From Charina bottae (Eukaryota > Chordata > Lepidosauria > Squamata > Charinaidae), in contig JALMGJ010000001.1 in assembly GCA_023362775.1 (NCBI GenBank), positions 68,948,501 through 69,012,500 of the forward strand: DNA of 64,000 bases, given 5' to 3'. Below the pieces are notes generated by a model. It worked only from the letters and a program-made list of their open reading frames with translations. It had not been told where the DNA came from and did not search any database. The position numbers and the translations under genes are program-made. This document shows positions 54,485 through 64,000 of the stretch, in pieces (position 1 is the first letter of the stretch; each line of letters starts with the position of its first letter).

Positions 54485-57400
54485 CACGGAGACTCTGGGG
54501 GTTGAAGGCCGGGGTAGGCGATCGAAGTGGTGACGGGTCAGGGATGTTATGATGGGAGCCGGAGGGTGGGCCATCTACGGGGAAGACACCCCCGGTGTTT
54601 ATTACTGGTGGCATGTTCCGGCCCTCCTTGCTTAGACCCAGGCTCTGGCCAGCAGACTCATGGGGGCCCTGATCTCTGGCTGCTGCTATGTAATGCCAGG
54701 TCAGTTAACAACAAGGCCCCCCTCACTGGTGATTTGATCATGGAGGAGGGGGCAGATCTGGCATGCATTACCGAAACCTGGTTAGGCCCAGAAGGAGGTG
54801 TCCCTCTTTCAGAGATGTGCCCGGCCGGGTTTCGAGTACGGCACCAGCCGAGACCTCAGGGCAGGGGAGGTGGGGTGGCTGTTGTCATCAGAGAATCTCT
54901 AGTGGCCTTCAGGGGCCCTGCTCCACAAGTGGCCAGGTGTGAGACCTTGTTCTTCAAGTTGGGTTCCTGCGAACAGTTGGGGTTGTTGCTACTATACCAG
55001 CCAACCTGCTGTGTAGCAACCTCCCTGCCTGAGCTGCTGGAGGCCGTCTTGGGGTTGGCAGTGTTGTTTCCCAGGCTTATGGTTCTGGGGGACTTCAATC
55101 TGCCGTCCCTGGGGCGGGCCTCGGAAGTGGCTCCGGAGTTCATGACCACCATGGTGGCCATAGGCCTGTTTGTTTGTTTGTTTGTTTGTTTGTTTGTTTG
55201 TTTATTATTTAAATTTATCCCTGCCCATCTCACCGAATAGGGGACTATGGGCAGTTTACAACATCTTAGCAGTTAAAATCTATACATATAAAATTACAGT
55301 ACAACAATAAATAGATAAAAATAGATAAAAATCCAAGAGATGGTAAAATCAGGTATCAGGAGGACATTATGGGGCCAGTTTATGTTTCAGATTATTCGGG
55401 ACCCAACTCAAGACAGTGGCCTCACTCCGGACTGTTTTCTTGTTGGAGCAGTGGCAACGTTATCTGAGGGGAGAGTTATATCTTTCCCCTTTGTCATGGT
55501 CAGATTACACACTGGTGACCTTGAGATTCTCTTATGCCACCCCCCTCTGCAGGGAGGCAGGACCCATTCGATTGGTCCACCCCAGGGACTGATGAACCCG
55601 GCAGGGTTTCAGAGGGAGCTGGGGGTTATACCCGAGGATCTGCTGCACGGTCCAGTGGAGGCCCTGGCTGCGGCCTGGAATAGGGAGGCAGCTGAGGCCT
55701 CGGAAAGGATCACGCCTGTGCGGCCTCTCTTATCCCATCGAGCCCGACACCCCCCGTGGTTTACGGAGGAGTTGAGGGTTCTGAAGAGGATTAAGAGATG
55801 TCTAGAGCATTGCTGGAGGAAGACAAAGTTCAAATCAGACCGAACACAAGCTAGAGCCACTATTAAGGCCTACCTTGTGGTGGTAAGAGTGGCGAAACAT
55901 CATTATTTTGCCGCTCTTATTGCATCCACGGAATGGCACCCGACAGCCCTGTTTAAGTTAAGCCAATCCCTTCTGGGGAGAGGGGATTCAGAAATCCACC
56001 TACAGGGCCGTGCTGAGGAATTTTCTGGGCATCTGCAGGATAAAATCGCTCATATTCGATCCAAATTGGACTCCAAGCGTGAGACAGGGTCTGGGGAGAT
56101 ACTTACTTACATAAGATACGTACTTACCCGGTTATCTGGGAACGGTTTGATCCTGTTGGACCCGAGGAAGTGGACAGGATCTTCTGGACTGTAAATGCCA
56201 CCACTTGCCAATTAGATCCTTGTCCCTCCTGGCTGGTAAAGGCAGCTTGGGAGGTGACATGTGGCTGGGTCCATACAATGGTAAATACATCCTTGAGAGA
56301 GGGGGTGTTTCTGGCAACCTTTAAGGAAGCACTGATTCACCCCTTCCTCAAGAAACCATTGCTTGACCCTACTGTATTGGACAATTTTCGTCCAGTCTCC
56401 CACCTTCCCTTTTTGGGAAAGGTGGTTGAGAAAGTGGTGGTGTTGCAGCTCCAGAGGATCCTGGATGAAACGGATTATCTAGACCCCTTTCAGTCAGGTT
56501 TCAGGCCCAGTTGTGGGACAGAAACGGCATTGGTTGCACTTATGGATGATGTTTGGCGGGGGCAGGATGGGGGCAGTGCATTCATCCTGGCCCTTCTTGA
56601 CCTCTGAGCGGCTTTCAATACCATCGACCATGGTATCCTTTTGGGTCGACTCAGGGGGTTGGGGGTGGGCGGCGTGGTCTTACGCTGGTTCACCTCATTC
56701 CTCCAGGGCCGGTCCCAATTGGTGTTGATAGGGAGTGAGAGATCCAGGCCACGGCCCCTTCTTTGTGGGGTGCCACAGGGCTTGGTACTCTCTCCGCTCC
56801 TTTTTAACATCTACATGTAACCACTGGGCAAGATCATCTGTCACCATGGGATGAGGTACCATCAATATGCTGATGATACTCAATTATACATCTCCATCCT
56901 GGGTGAAGTAAGTGATGCTGTGACCACACTTTCCAGGTGCCTGGGGGCTGTGGGGGCCTGGATGGGGAACAACAGGCTTCAACTGAACCCTGGTAAGACA
57001 GAGTGGCTGTGGATTAATGGCTCCTCGGTATCTAGGAATTTGTCATCTTTAGTTCTGGATGGGCTCGCACTACCCCAGACAGACCCGGTGTGTAACTTGG
57101 GGGTCCTCTTGGACTCACGACTCCTGCTCGAGGAGCAGGTAGCAGTCGTGGCCAGGAGGGCCTTTGCTCAACTTTGTGTTGTGCGGCAGTTACGCCCTTT
57201 CCTAGACCAAGAGGCCCTTTGAATGGTAACTCATGCCCTTGTTATCTCCCATATAGACTACTGTAATGCGCTCTACATGGGGCTACCCTTGAAAAATATC
57301 CGGAAGCTACAACTGGTCCAGAATGCAGCTGCACGAGCAATTTTAGGTGCACCAAGATCAGCACATATAACACCTCTGCTACGCGAGCTGCACTGGGTTC

Positions 57401-57965
57401 CAGTCTGCTTCTGGGTCCAATTCAAGGTGTTGGTTATTACCTTTAAAGCCCTACATGGCATGGGGCCAGGATACCCGAGGGACCGTCTCATCCCTATTAC
57501 ATCAACCCGTCCCACCCGGTCATGCAGAGAGGGGATGTTACAGGCCCCGTCTGTAAGAGAATTCCATCTGGCGGGGTCCAGGAAGCGGGCCTTCTCTGCA
57601 GTAGCTCCCGCCCTCTGGAATATTCTTCCCCCGGAGGTGAGACAGGCCCCATCACTCCTGGCCTTCCGAAGAAAGCTGGAAACCTGGTTCTGCCATCATG
57701 CCTGGAATGGGAGGGGGAATAGTCATTCCTGGGGATGGCTAGCGCCCTAGAATATACCGAGAATGGCCCTTATGCTCGAGGACTGACAGAGAACTTTTGC
57801 CATCTAGATTTTATCCTATTTATATTTTATTGTTGTCTCTATTTGTATTTTTATATTTTTGTACTTTTGGTCTGCTTGAATTTTAATTGTGCTTTTACTG
57901 TAAACCGCCCAGAGTTCCTCTTTGGGGGGAGATGGGCGGTAATAGAAATTTAATAAATAATAATA
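54485..57965 (+). pseudogene. Near full-length L2-type LINE, dead
   Basis: The order is as expected for L2. An APE endonuclease (54,700-55,165) shows LLLCNARSVNNK, ACITETW and LMVLGDFNLPS. The connecting region carries an inserted tail at 55,168-55,345. The RT core has FQSGFRPSCGTETALVAL, then LALLDL stop AAFNTIDH, CGVPQGLVLSPLLFNIY and YADDTQLYIS (56,869-56,898). The C-terminal block includes HIDYCNALYMGLPLK, VQNAAARAIL and APALWNILPPE. The 3' UTR is gtaaaccgcccagagttcc and gagatgggcggtaatagaaa, ending in taataaataa. In-frame stops near 56,606, 56,818 and 57,220 and shifts near 56,150 inactivate it. No TSD found. Confidence 0.88.
55168..55345 (-). repeat. L2-type tail inserted in the L2
   Basis: (TGTT)n, then aaatttatccctgcccatct, ctatgggcagtttacaacat and a tail of ataaatagataaaaa. 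It interrupts the coding sequence after MTTMVAIG, so it is younger than the host L2. Confidence 0.65.
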
Positions 57966-58247
57966 AATAATATTACAAACTCACTTCCTAAAATATTTCT
58001 GGCTTTTGGCTGGCATATTATATCAAAGTAGAGGTGAGTAACCTCAAGATGTTGTTGAACTGCCTCTCTTAGCTTTGCTTATCATTGCCTATGCTGTAGA
58101 GTATATGCTTACTGAGATTTTTAAAGGGCTACCTTATCTAGGCCACAAAAAAGCGAGATGTCCACTAGATGGAGTTTGTTGTATTCTTTGTTCTGCCATC
58201 TAGTGGTTATCTGGATTTTTGCAGCCCAGTTAAGTAGCCCTAAATTT

Positions 58248-58351
58248 TATTTATTTATTACATTTATATCCCGCCCATCTCCCCCACAAGGAGGGACCCT
58301 GGGCAGTTCACAACAAAGTTTAAAATCAATTAAAACAATAAATATCAATTA

Positions 58352-58421
<70 letters not shown>

Positions 58422-59238
58422 ACAATTTGATCCAGGAGTGGTAGATCTCATTCCACTGGTCGATAAGGCTGGTTAGGGTCGATCTAAGGGACCAGCCAAC
58501 CCCAAGACTGGCTATTCCCCTCCCCTCCCCAAGCATGATGACATAACCAGATCTTTAAGTTTTTTTCTAAAGTCCGGGAGAGAGGGGGCCGATCTTATTT
58601 CAGGGGGAAGAATATTCCAAAGGGCGGGGGCTACTGCAGAGAAGGCACGCCTCCTAGACCCCGTCAGATAGAACTCTCTTGCAGATGGGGTTCGTAGCGT
58701 GCCCTCTCTGCAGGACCGGGTGGGACGGGTTGATTGAACGGGGATGAGCCGGTCCTTCAGGTAACCTGGTCCCATGCCACGTAGGGCTTTAAAGGTGATA
58801 ACCAACACCTTGAATTGAATTCGGAAGCAAACTGGGACCCAATGCAGCTCACGGAGCAAAGGTGTTATATGTGCCGATCTTGAGGCATCTAAAATGGCTC
58901 GCGCGGCCGCATTTTGAACCAGCTGAAGCTTCCGGACGCTCTTCAAGGGTAGCCCCATGTAGAGTGCATTACAATAGTCTATCTGGGAGATGACCAGGGC
59001 ATGAGTGACTGTTCGAAGGGCCTCTCGCTCCAGGAAAGGGCGTAATTGGCGCACAACACGAAGTTGTGCAAAGGCCCTTCTGGCCATGACTGCCACCTGC
59101 TCTTCGAGCAGGAGTCGTGAGTCCAAGAGGACCCCCAAGTTACGCACCAGGTCTGTCTGGGGTAGTGCAACCCCATCCAGAACTAAAGATGATAAATTCC
59201 TAGACACCGAGGGGCCATTAATCCACAGCCACTCTACA
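58248..59238 (-). mobile_element. L2 LINE, 5' truncated, opposite orientation
   Basis: The minus strand (59,238-58,512) reads openly through EWLWINGPSVSRNLSSLVL, RNLGVLLDSRLLLEEQVAV, RTVTHALVISQIDYCNALYM and PALWNILPPEIRSAPSLPDF, the same C-terminal block as the L2 at 56,970-57,720 but without its stops. The 3' UTR follows, broken by (ATCT)n at 58,351-58,421, and ends at 58,248. The TSD ctaaattt lies at 58,240-58,247 and 59,239-59,246. The RT core is absent. It is younger than the neighbouring L2, and the two form an inverted pair. Confidence 0.88.
58351..58421. repeat. (ATCT)n microsatellite
   Basis: About seventeen uniform atct units inside the L2 3' region. Confidence 0.95.
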
Positions 59239-59830
59239 CTAAATTTGTAATTCAACATTTAAAGCAAGAGAAGGGGCCCAGGTTCCTCACCTAACACTTC
59301 TAATGTAACATCAGCACAAGCAAACATCCATAGAGTCCTGCTGTTAGACAAATCTTATTGCTTTTTCGGGTGGGGTGGGGCAAAGTGGCTAGATTAGTAG
59401 ACCAAGGGGATGCTGTGGATATATAATACATCAGTAAGGCATTTGATGAAGTTGACCACAGTCTCCTTCTTGATAAAATGGAACAGTAACAGTGTGGTAT
59501 GGATGGTCCTACTACCAAATGAATATGAAGTTGGTTGAACAACTATACCCAAAACATGATCCTTAGTGGATCTATGTTTGTATAGTGGGAGGCATGCAGT
59601 GGAGTACCTTGGGGTTCTCTCCTGGACCCAATGCTCCTCAACATTTTCAGAAATGACTTGGATGAAGGGATATAAGAGATGCTCATCAAATTTGCAGATG
59701 ACACAAGCTGGGGGGTTGGAGGGATTGCTAACACCTCAGAAGACAGGCTCAAAGTTTGATAGACTTGAACACTGGGCCTTATTCAAGAATATGCAATTCA
59801 ATGATGAGAGATGTAATGTTCTGCACTTAG

Positions 59831-60070
59831 GCTCCTGCACTAGCCCCAGCTCTTGCCAACCTAGCAATTCGAAAGCATGCAAATGCAAGTTGATAAATAG
59901 GTACCACTTCGGTGGGATGGCAACAGCGTTCCGTGCATGTCATGCCGGCCACATGACCGTGGAAGCGTCTTGGGACAATGCTGGCTCTTCGGCTAACAAA
60001 CGGAGATGAGCACCGGCCCCTAGAGTCGGACACGACTGCACAAATGTGCGGGGGGAACCTTTACCTTTAC
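59831..60070 (+). mobile_element. 5'-truncated Sauria-type SINE in CR1
   Basis: Lacks the tRNA-like head and begins gctcctgcactagccccagc. The tail ends ggggggaacctttaccttta. The short repeat cttag flanks it (59,826-59,830 and 60,071-60,075). CR1 sequence resumes after it. Confidence 0.85.
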
Positions 60071-60606
60071 CTTAGTAAAAACCAAATGTACAGGTACAAG
60101 ATAGGTGGTACATAGCTAAGAGGTAGCACTGGTGAGAAAGATCTGGGCATCCTGGAATACCAAAAATTAAGAGCCAGCAGTGTGCTGCAGCTGCCAAAAG
60201 AGCTAATGCAATCTTGGGCTGCAAGTATAGTGTCAACATCATGGGAAGTGATAGCATTACTCTTCCGCTGTACTGGTGAGACTGCACCCAGAATACTGTA
60301 TCCAGGTTTGATCACCACAATATTAGAAGGATGTGGAAGAATTGGAAATAGTGCAGAAAAGAGTGGCAAAGATGATGGAGGGGCTTAAAGCTAAATTCTA
60401 TGAAGAACGGTGAAAGGAACTTATATTTAGCCTAAAGAAGAGAAGGCTAAGGGGAGACATGTCTCTCAATACTTGAAAGACTATCACAGGGAGAATACAG
60501 ATTTATTCCCCATGGTGCCCATGGGTAAGGCTAAAGCCAGTATAGTACAGGTTTACAGAGGGAGATTCGAAATAAGGAGAGATTTCTTGTGTAAGAGCTA
60601 TTAATC

Positions 60607-60808
60607 CAGAGCTTTCCAAACTGTGTGTCGTGACACGTTAGTGTGTCGGCTGCAGTGTCTGGGTGTGTCGCAGCTGCTGCTGCCTCCAAACCTGCTGGGA
60701 TTCCATGCAGGTCCTAGTGTCTGCCTTGTGTCTTGCTGTAAGAGTGTGTCGCGAAATGATGCATGTCTAAAAAGTTTGTCACCAACATGAAAAGTTTGGA
60801 AAGCTCTG
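60607..60808. mobile_element. Non-autonomous hAT, 202 bp, in CR1
   Basis: Ends cagagctttccaaactgtg and gaaaagtttggaaagctctg. Flanks tattaatc (60,599-60,606) and tattaagc (60,809-60,816) agree at seven of eight bases. It is the reference member of the subfamily also seen at 30,143 and 47,631. Confidence 0.9.
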
Positions 60809-60955
60809 TATTAAGCAGTAGAACAGCCTTCTCCTAGAGTCATGGATGCCCTATAAAAAGAAGTATTCGAGCAAAGCTTGGACAGCTATTTGTCTGGGAT
60901 GTTATGAGAAGCAGAAGACCTCCAAAGCCCCTTCCAACCATATGATTCTATGAAA

Positions 60956-61295
60956 TACAAATATGGATGGATGGGTTAAAGCCATGACATTCTAGGAGAG
61001 GAGCCTCCTGTTGCATTTGTAGCTAAATCATAATTGCTGTGTCATCTGACCACATCTATAAAATCAGGCTGTTAATCATGCAGTCTAATCATAAAAACAT
61101 GCTTCTTTGATATAGTAAAACTCCACAATAATAAGAATATCTGTAAAATTTCTGAAAACTACAGGGGACATTTTTTTCTTTTGCCCAGTTTTTTTTAAAA
61201 CTTAACTCTGGAAATATTAAAATATGTGCAATACTGATTTTAGAAACAAAATTAATATATTGGAGGAGGTTAACCTATTGTAGGTTCAATGTTGT
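60956..61295. other. Unassigned intergenic DNA
   Basis: Nothing recognised. Confidence 0.5.
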
Positions 61296-61432
61296 ATTTT
61301 TATTTTATATTTATTGTATTTGTGGTTTGTTTAGTACTTTAATTGTGGTTTTATTGTAAACCGCCCAGAGTTCCCCCTTTGGGGGAAGATGGGCAGTGAT
61401 AGAAATTTAATAATAAATAAAAATACACTGGT
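61296..61432 (+). repeat. L2-type 3' tail
   Basis: The text ttattgtaaaccgcccagag, then ccctttgggggaagatgggc and a taataataaataaa end is almost the same as the L2 end at 57,890-57,965. Confidence 0.75.
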
Positions 61433-61741
61433 GTAGGCTTGTACATATTGTAGGTTCCTTGACCCAATCTTCTGATCAATGCAGAATACCCAGTAAAAGA
61501 GACTTTGTTTAAAAACCACCAATGAAGAACTCTGTCACTCTGGTAGATAAGTGGTTCAATAAACATCAAGAGGTTTTTCCTAGATATGCCTTCTTATAAC
61601 TTTAATTCATTAGATGAAGTCTTGTCTACCAATCGAAGAGAAGTCTTGTCTTCTGGTGCTGCAGATAATCACCTTTGCTCCCTTTTATGTTATAGCCAAT
61701 CATGCAATTATGTTAACCTTCTCTCATAGCGCTTGTTCACA
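61433..61741. other. Unassigned intergenic DNA
   Basis: Nothing recognised. Confidence 0.5.
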
Positions 61742-62805
61742 AATTACTATTTAGCATCTATGTGAAGCCACTGGGTAAGGTAATTTGCTAGCCTGGTTTG
61801 GTATCATCAATATGCTGATGATACCCAACTATATTTTTTTTACTCCATGCCAGCCAAGTGAGGCTGTCAAGGTCCAATCCGAGTGCCTGGAGGCTGGCAG
61901 GCCTGGGTGAAGAGGAACTGACTCTAACTTAATCCTACCAAAACCAAGTGGCTGTGGATAATAGGGTCCTCTGGATCTGGGGATTTTCCACCTTTACTCT
62001 TGGATAGAGTAGCACTTCTCCATTCAAAAGTGGTGTACAATCTGGGGGTCTTCTTAGAGTCACAGCTTCTCAAAGAGCAGGTAGAGGTGTGGCCAAGAGG
62101 GCCTTTGCACAGCTCCATCTGATACACCAGTTGTGCTCCTTCCTGGATTAAGAGGCTCTTCAGACAGTAATTCATGCCCCTGTCACCTCACAGCTTGACT
62201 ATGGCATTGCAGTCTACATGGAGCTGTCCTTGAAAACCACTCAGAAGCTTCAACTGATCCAGAAGGCAGCAGCGCAGGGAGTGATGGGCATGCCTAGATT
62301 TTCTCACATGCTTAACAAGCTGCACTCGTGAGTTTGCTTCCAGGTGTGATTCAAGGTGCTGGTTATCACCTATAAATCCCTACATGGCATAGGGCTAGGC
62401 TATTTGAGGAACTGCCTATCTACCATGGTTTCTGCCTGACTGGTGTGTGCTAGCAGAGTTGACACACTGCAGGTTCCTTTGATTAAATGTCCTCTACTGG
62501 GACCCAGAACGGATGCCTTCTATACCATGGTGCCTGCCCTCTGGAATGAGATTCCCCCCAAAATCCATGTGGTTCCCACACTGTTGATGTTCCAGAAGGC
62601 CCCAAAGACCCGGTTGTTCTCCCAGGGCATAGGTTAGGGTGGATGGAACCCCTTGATGGACATGTTTTTGTATATGTTTTTTGTATTGAGCAACCAGATC
62701 CCATCTTGTTTATTTGTTTTGTATGATGTTTTTATTGTTTACTATATTGTGAGCCAACCAAAGTTGATTTGGAATCGGGAAGCACCTAAATCTAAATAAA
62801 TAAAT
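61742..62805 (+). pseudogene. Older L2 LINE, RT to 3' end
   Basis: It starts in the RT with tttagcatctatgtgaagcc (FSIYVKP-like) and tatgctgatgatacccaact (YADDTQL). The C-terminal block follows (tcacagcttgactatggcat; aagcttcaactgatccagaa; gccctctggaatgagattcc) and a 3' tail gtgagccaaccaaagttga ending in aaataaataaatg. Many stops and indels; more decayed than the L2 at 54,485. Confidence 0.75.
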
Positions 62806-63956
62806 GCTGTACCTCTCTATCACCCCTCTTCTGTTCCTATTTCCCATATGAGGGATGGGTAGGCTATAGGCCTCAAGTGTTCCCCTGCAATCCCAGATCA
62901 CTGTTGAAGTTTGCAGTGAAAGAGCATGATTTTCTCCTTGGTTTTTTTTTTTTGGACTAGAAAGCTGCACTATAGGTGAATTAACCCTCCATAATATTTT
63001 ACACATGCACACACAGGAAAACAGCCACCTGTCCTTACAGCACCAAATATTAGACTTGCAGGCTTCAGTCCTTCAAAAAAGGTGCTTCCAGGGTCATGTG
63101 GCTCCTTTAAAAACTGTTCCAAGCCATCTCTGTTTGCATGTACATGAACAGCCACTTCACTTTCTTCCCCCCTCCCCAACTTTTTTAAACAATTAGATTG
63201 AACTGAATCAAAGCAGGCTGTTTTTATCATGGCCTCCAGCATAACACTCAAATGTCAGTTGCGCTCCTTGGTCCAAAAGAGTTCTGTATCTTTGGTATAT
63301 TGCTTTATGTCTCAGCTAGTAGGTAAAAAATCATTCTATAATTACAAGCTGACACATCTTCAGGAGCTAGGTAGAAGGTCTACATTGTACTTTATTCTGA
63401 TTTTAGGAAAGGATATCTGCAATGCACATCTAGGTTTTTTCCTCCCAGAAATAAGTCCCTTTGTGATCAATGGGGCATTCTCAAAAGAAACTGTGTGGCA
63501 TATTGCAAAGCCTATTGAACTAACCATCAAGTTCTTCCATATAACCTGCTTAAAATTTCTATATTTATGGATTATTCATGTATCTTTATTTTTGTCTCTT
63601 TAATTTTCTTCTGTATTCAAACTGTTCCCTATCATATTCCATATGTGTCTATATATAGACTCAGCCTATTTTACTTCATCCCTTTTTAAATAAAGATTGC
63701 AGAACTCAAGTGTCACAACAGAGAACACTGTACATCAGCAATAACACCCAGCATGTATTTTGGCAGGCACTGGAAGCAGTTGGCAACAGCTTTGCTTATT
63801 CCTTTCATATACAAATAATCCCTGCTGATGCTAGCTTAAACTATATTTTGCTTAGAGACAAAGGAAAAGCAAATTCATTTTCAGTCAATAACCCTGGTCT
63901 TCAGTAGGAGCAAGAAGAAGCCAGATAAGAATTTCAGTTCCTTCTTAATTCTTCCT
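62806..63956. other. Unassigned intergenic DNA
   Basis: No frame with a recognisable domain. Open stretches near 63,229-63,603 look like chance. Confidence 0.5.
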
Positions 63957-64000
63957 TGCCTTACTTGATGTCTCCGGGGCTTTCAATACCATTGGCCTTG
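63957..64000 (+). pseudogene. Start of another L2 RT fragment, cut by window end
   Basis: The text cttacttgatgtctccgggg and ctttcaataccattggc encodes LLDVSGAFNTIGL, corresponding to LLDL.AAFNTIDH of the L2 at 56,590-56,630. The rest lies outside the window. Confidence 0.6.

Larger units (their letters stand above)
59330..60955 (+). pseudogene. CR1 LINE 3' part with SINE and hAT inside
   Basis: Decayed RT text includes tcagtaaggcatttgatgaa (SKAFDE), gtaccttggggttctctcct (VPWGSLL) and atttgcagatgacacaagc (FADDTS, the catalytic motif). After the SINE comes aaaaaccaaatgtacagg and tgagactgcacccagaatac, then the 3' UTR ending ttccaaccatatgattctat, the classic CR1 end. Insertions: the SINE at 59,831-60,070 and the hAT at 60,607-60,808. 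Stops are frequent; inactive. Confidence 0.82.

Noticed and set aside
55165..55206. CRISPR-like or other spaced array
   Set aside because: It is a (TTTG)n run at the end of an inserted LINE tail. No spaced identical repeats exist anywhere in the window.
1461..60070. Apparent tRNA genes
   Set aside because: All box A/box B hits are heads of SINEs with bodies, tails and TSDs. No free-standing cloverleaf was found.

Overview
The window reads as non-genic DNA from a squamate reptile (lizard or snake). The evidence is the mix of repeats. There are many copies of a tRNA-derived SINE whose 3' end matches BovB. There are several BovB (RTE) LINEs, L2, CR1 and L1 LINEs, Penelope-like elements, a chromodomain Ty3/Gypsy element, Tc1, piggyBac and many small hAT elements, in an AT-rich background full of (TA)n, (TGCA)n and (ATCT)n repeats. 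I recognise no host exon, rRNA or functional tRNA gene on either strand. Every long reading frame I can explain belongs to a transposable element. The species cannot be named from this sequence alone.

Layout. 0-5 kb: a rearranged hAT element containing a perfect fold-back, old SINE copies, and a dead piggyBac broken by two SINEs. 5-19 kb: mostly unique AT-rich DNA with SINEs, a BovB 3' end, a LINE end carrying a zinc finger, small hAT elements, and a 110-bp inverted repeat around a hAT. 19-25 kb: a solo LTR, three BovB pieces in mixed orientation, and a long antisense L1 into which a BovB and a GC-rich hAT inserted, each with exact target-site duplications (TSDs). 25-30 kb: mostly unique. 30-33.5 kb: a truncated hAT fused to the 3' half of a chromodomain Gypsy element with its LTR, then an antisense BovB. 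36-37.5 kb: a hAT and a Penelope terminal region with a hammerhead-like RNA motif.

The most informative part is 37.5-49.6 kb. A direct duplication of about 4.4-5 kb (39,176-43,551 and 44,675-49,597, sharing a (TG)n(TA)n(TGCA)n left edge) carries different insertions in each copy. Copy 1 gained a full-length Tc1, a SINE and a pentamer microsatellite. Copy 2 gained an L1 and two hAT elements stacked on one target, and lost 855 bp. Each copy therefore shows the empty site for insertions in the other. Older insertions (a 99-bp hAT and a 270-bp solo LTR) are shared. 49.6-53.3 kb holds a Penelope-like element with an uninterrupted 554-codon RT plus GIY-YIG frame, lying beside L1-like DNA. 54.5-64 kb holds a near full-length but dead L2, further L2 pieces in both orientations, and a CR1 interrupted by a SINE and a hAT.

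No genes work together as an operon or pathway here. The relationships are parasitic: SINEs sharing a 3' end with BovB, short hAT elements that would need an outside transposase, and nested insertions that give a relative time order. Candidates for follow-up are the duplication with its insertion chronology, the intact Penelope frame with its paired hammerhead-like motifs, the lightly damaged Tc1, and the fold-back inside a TSD-flanked hAT at the left edge.
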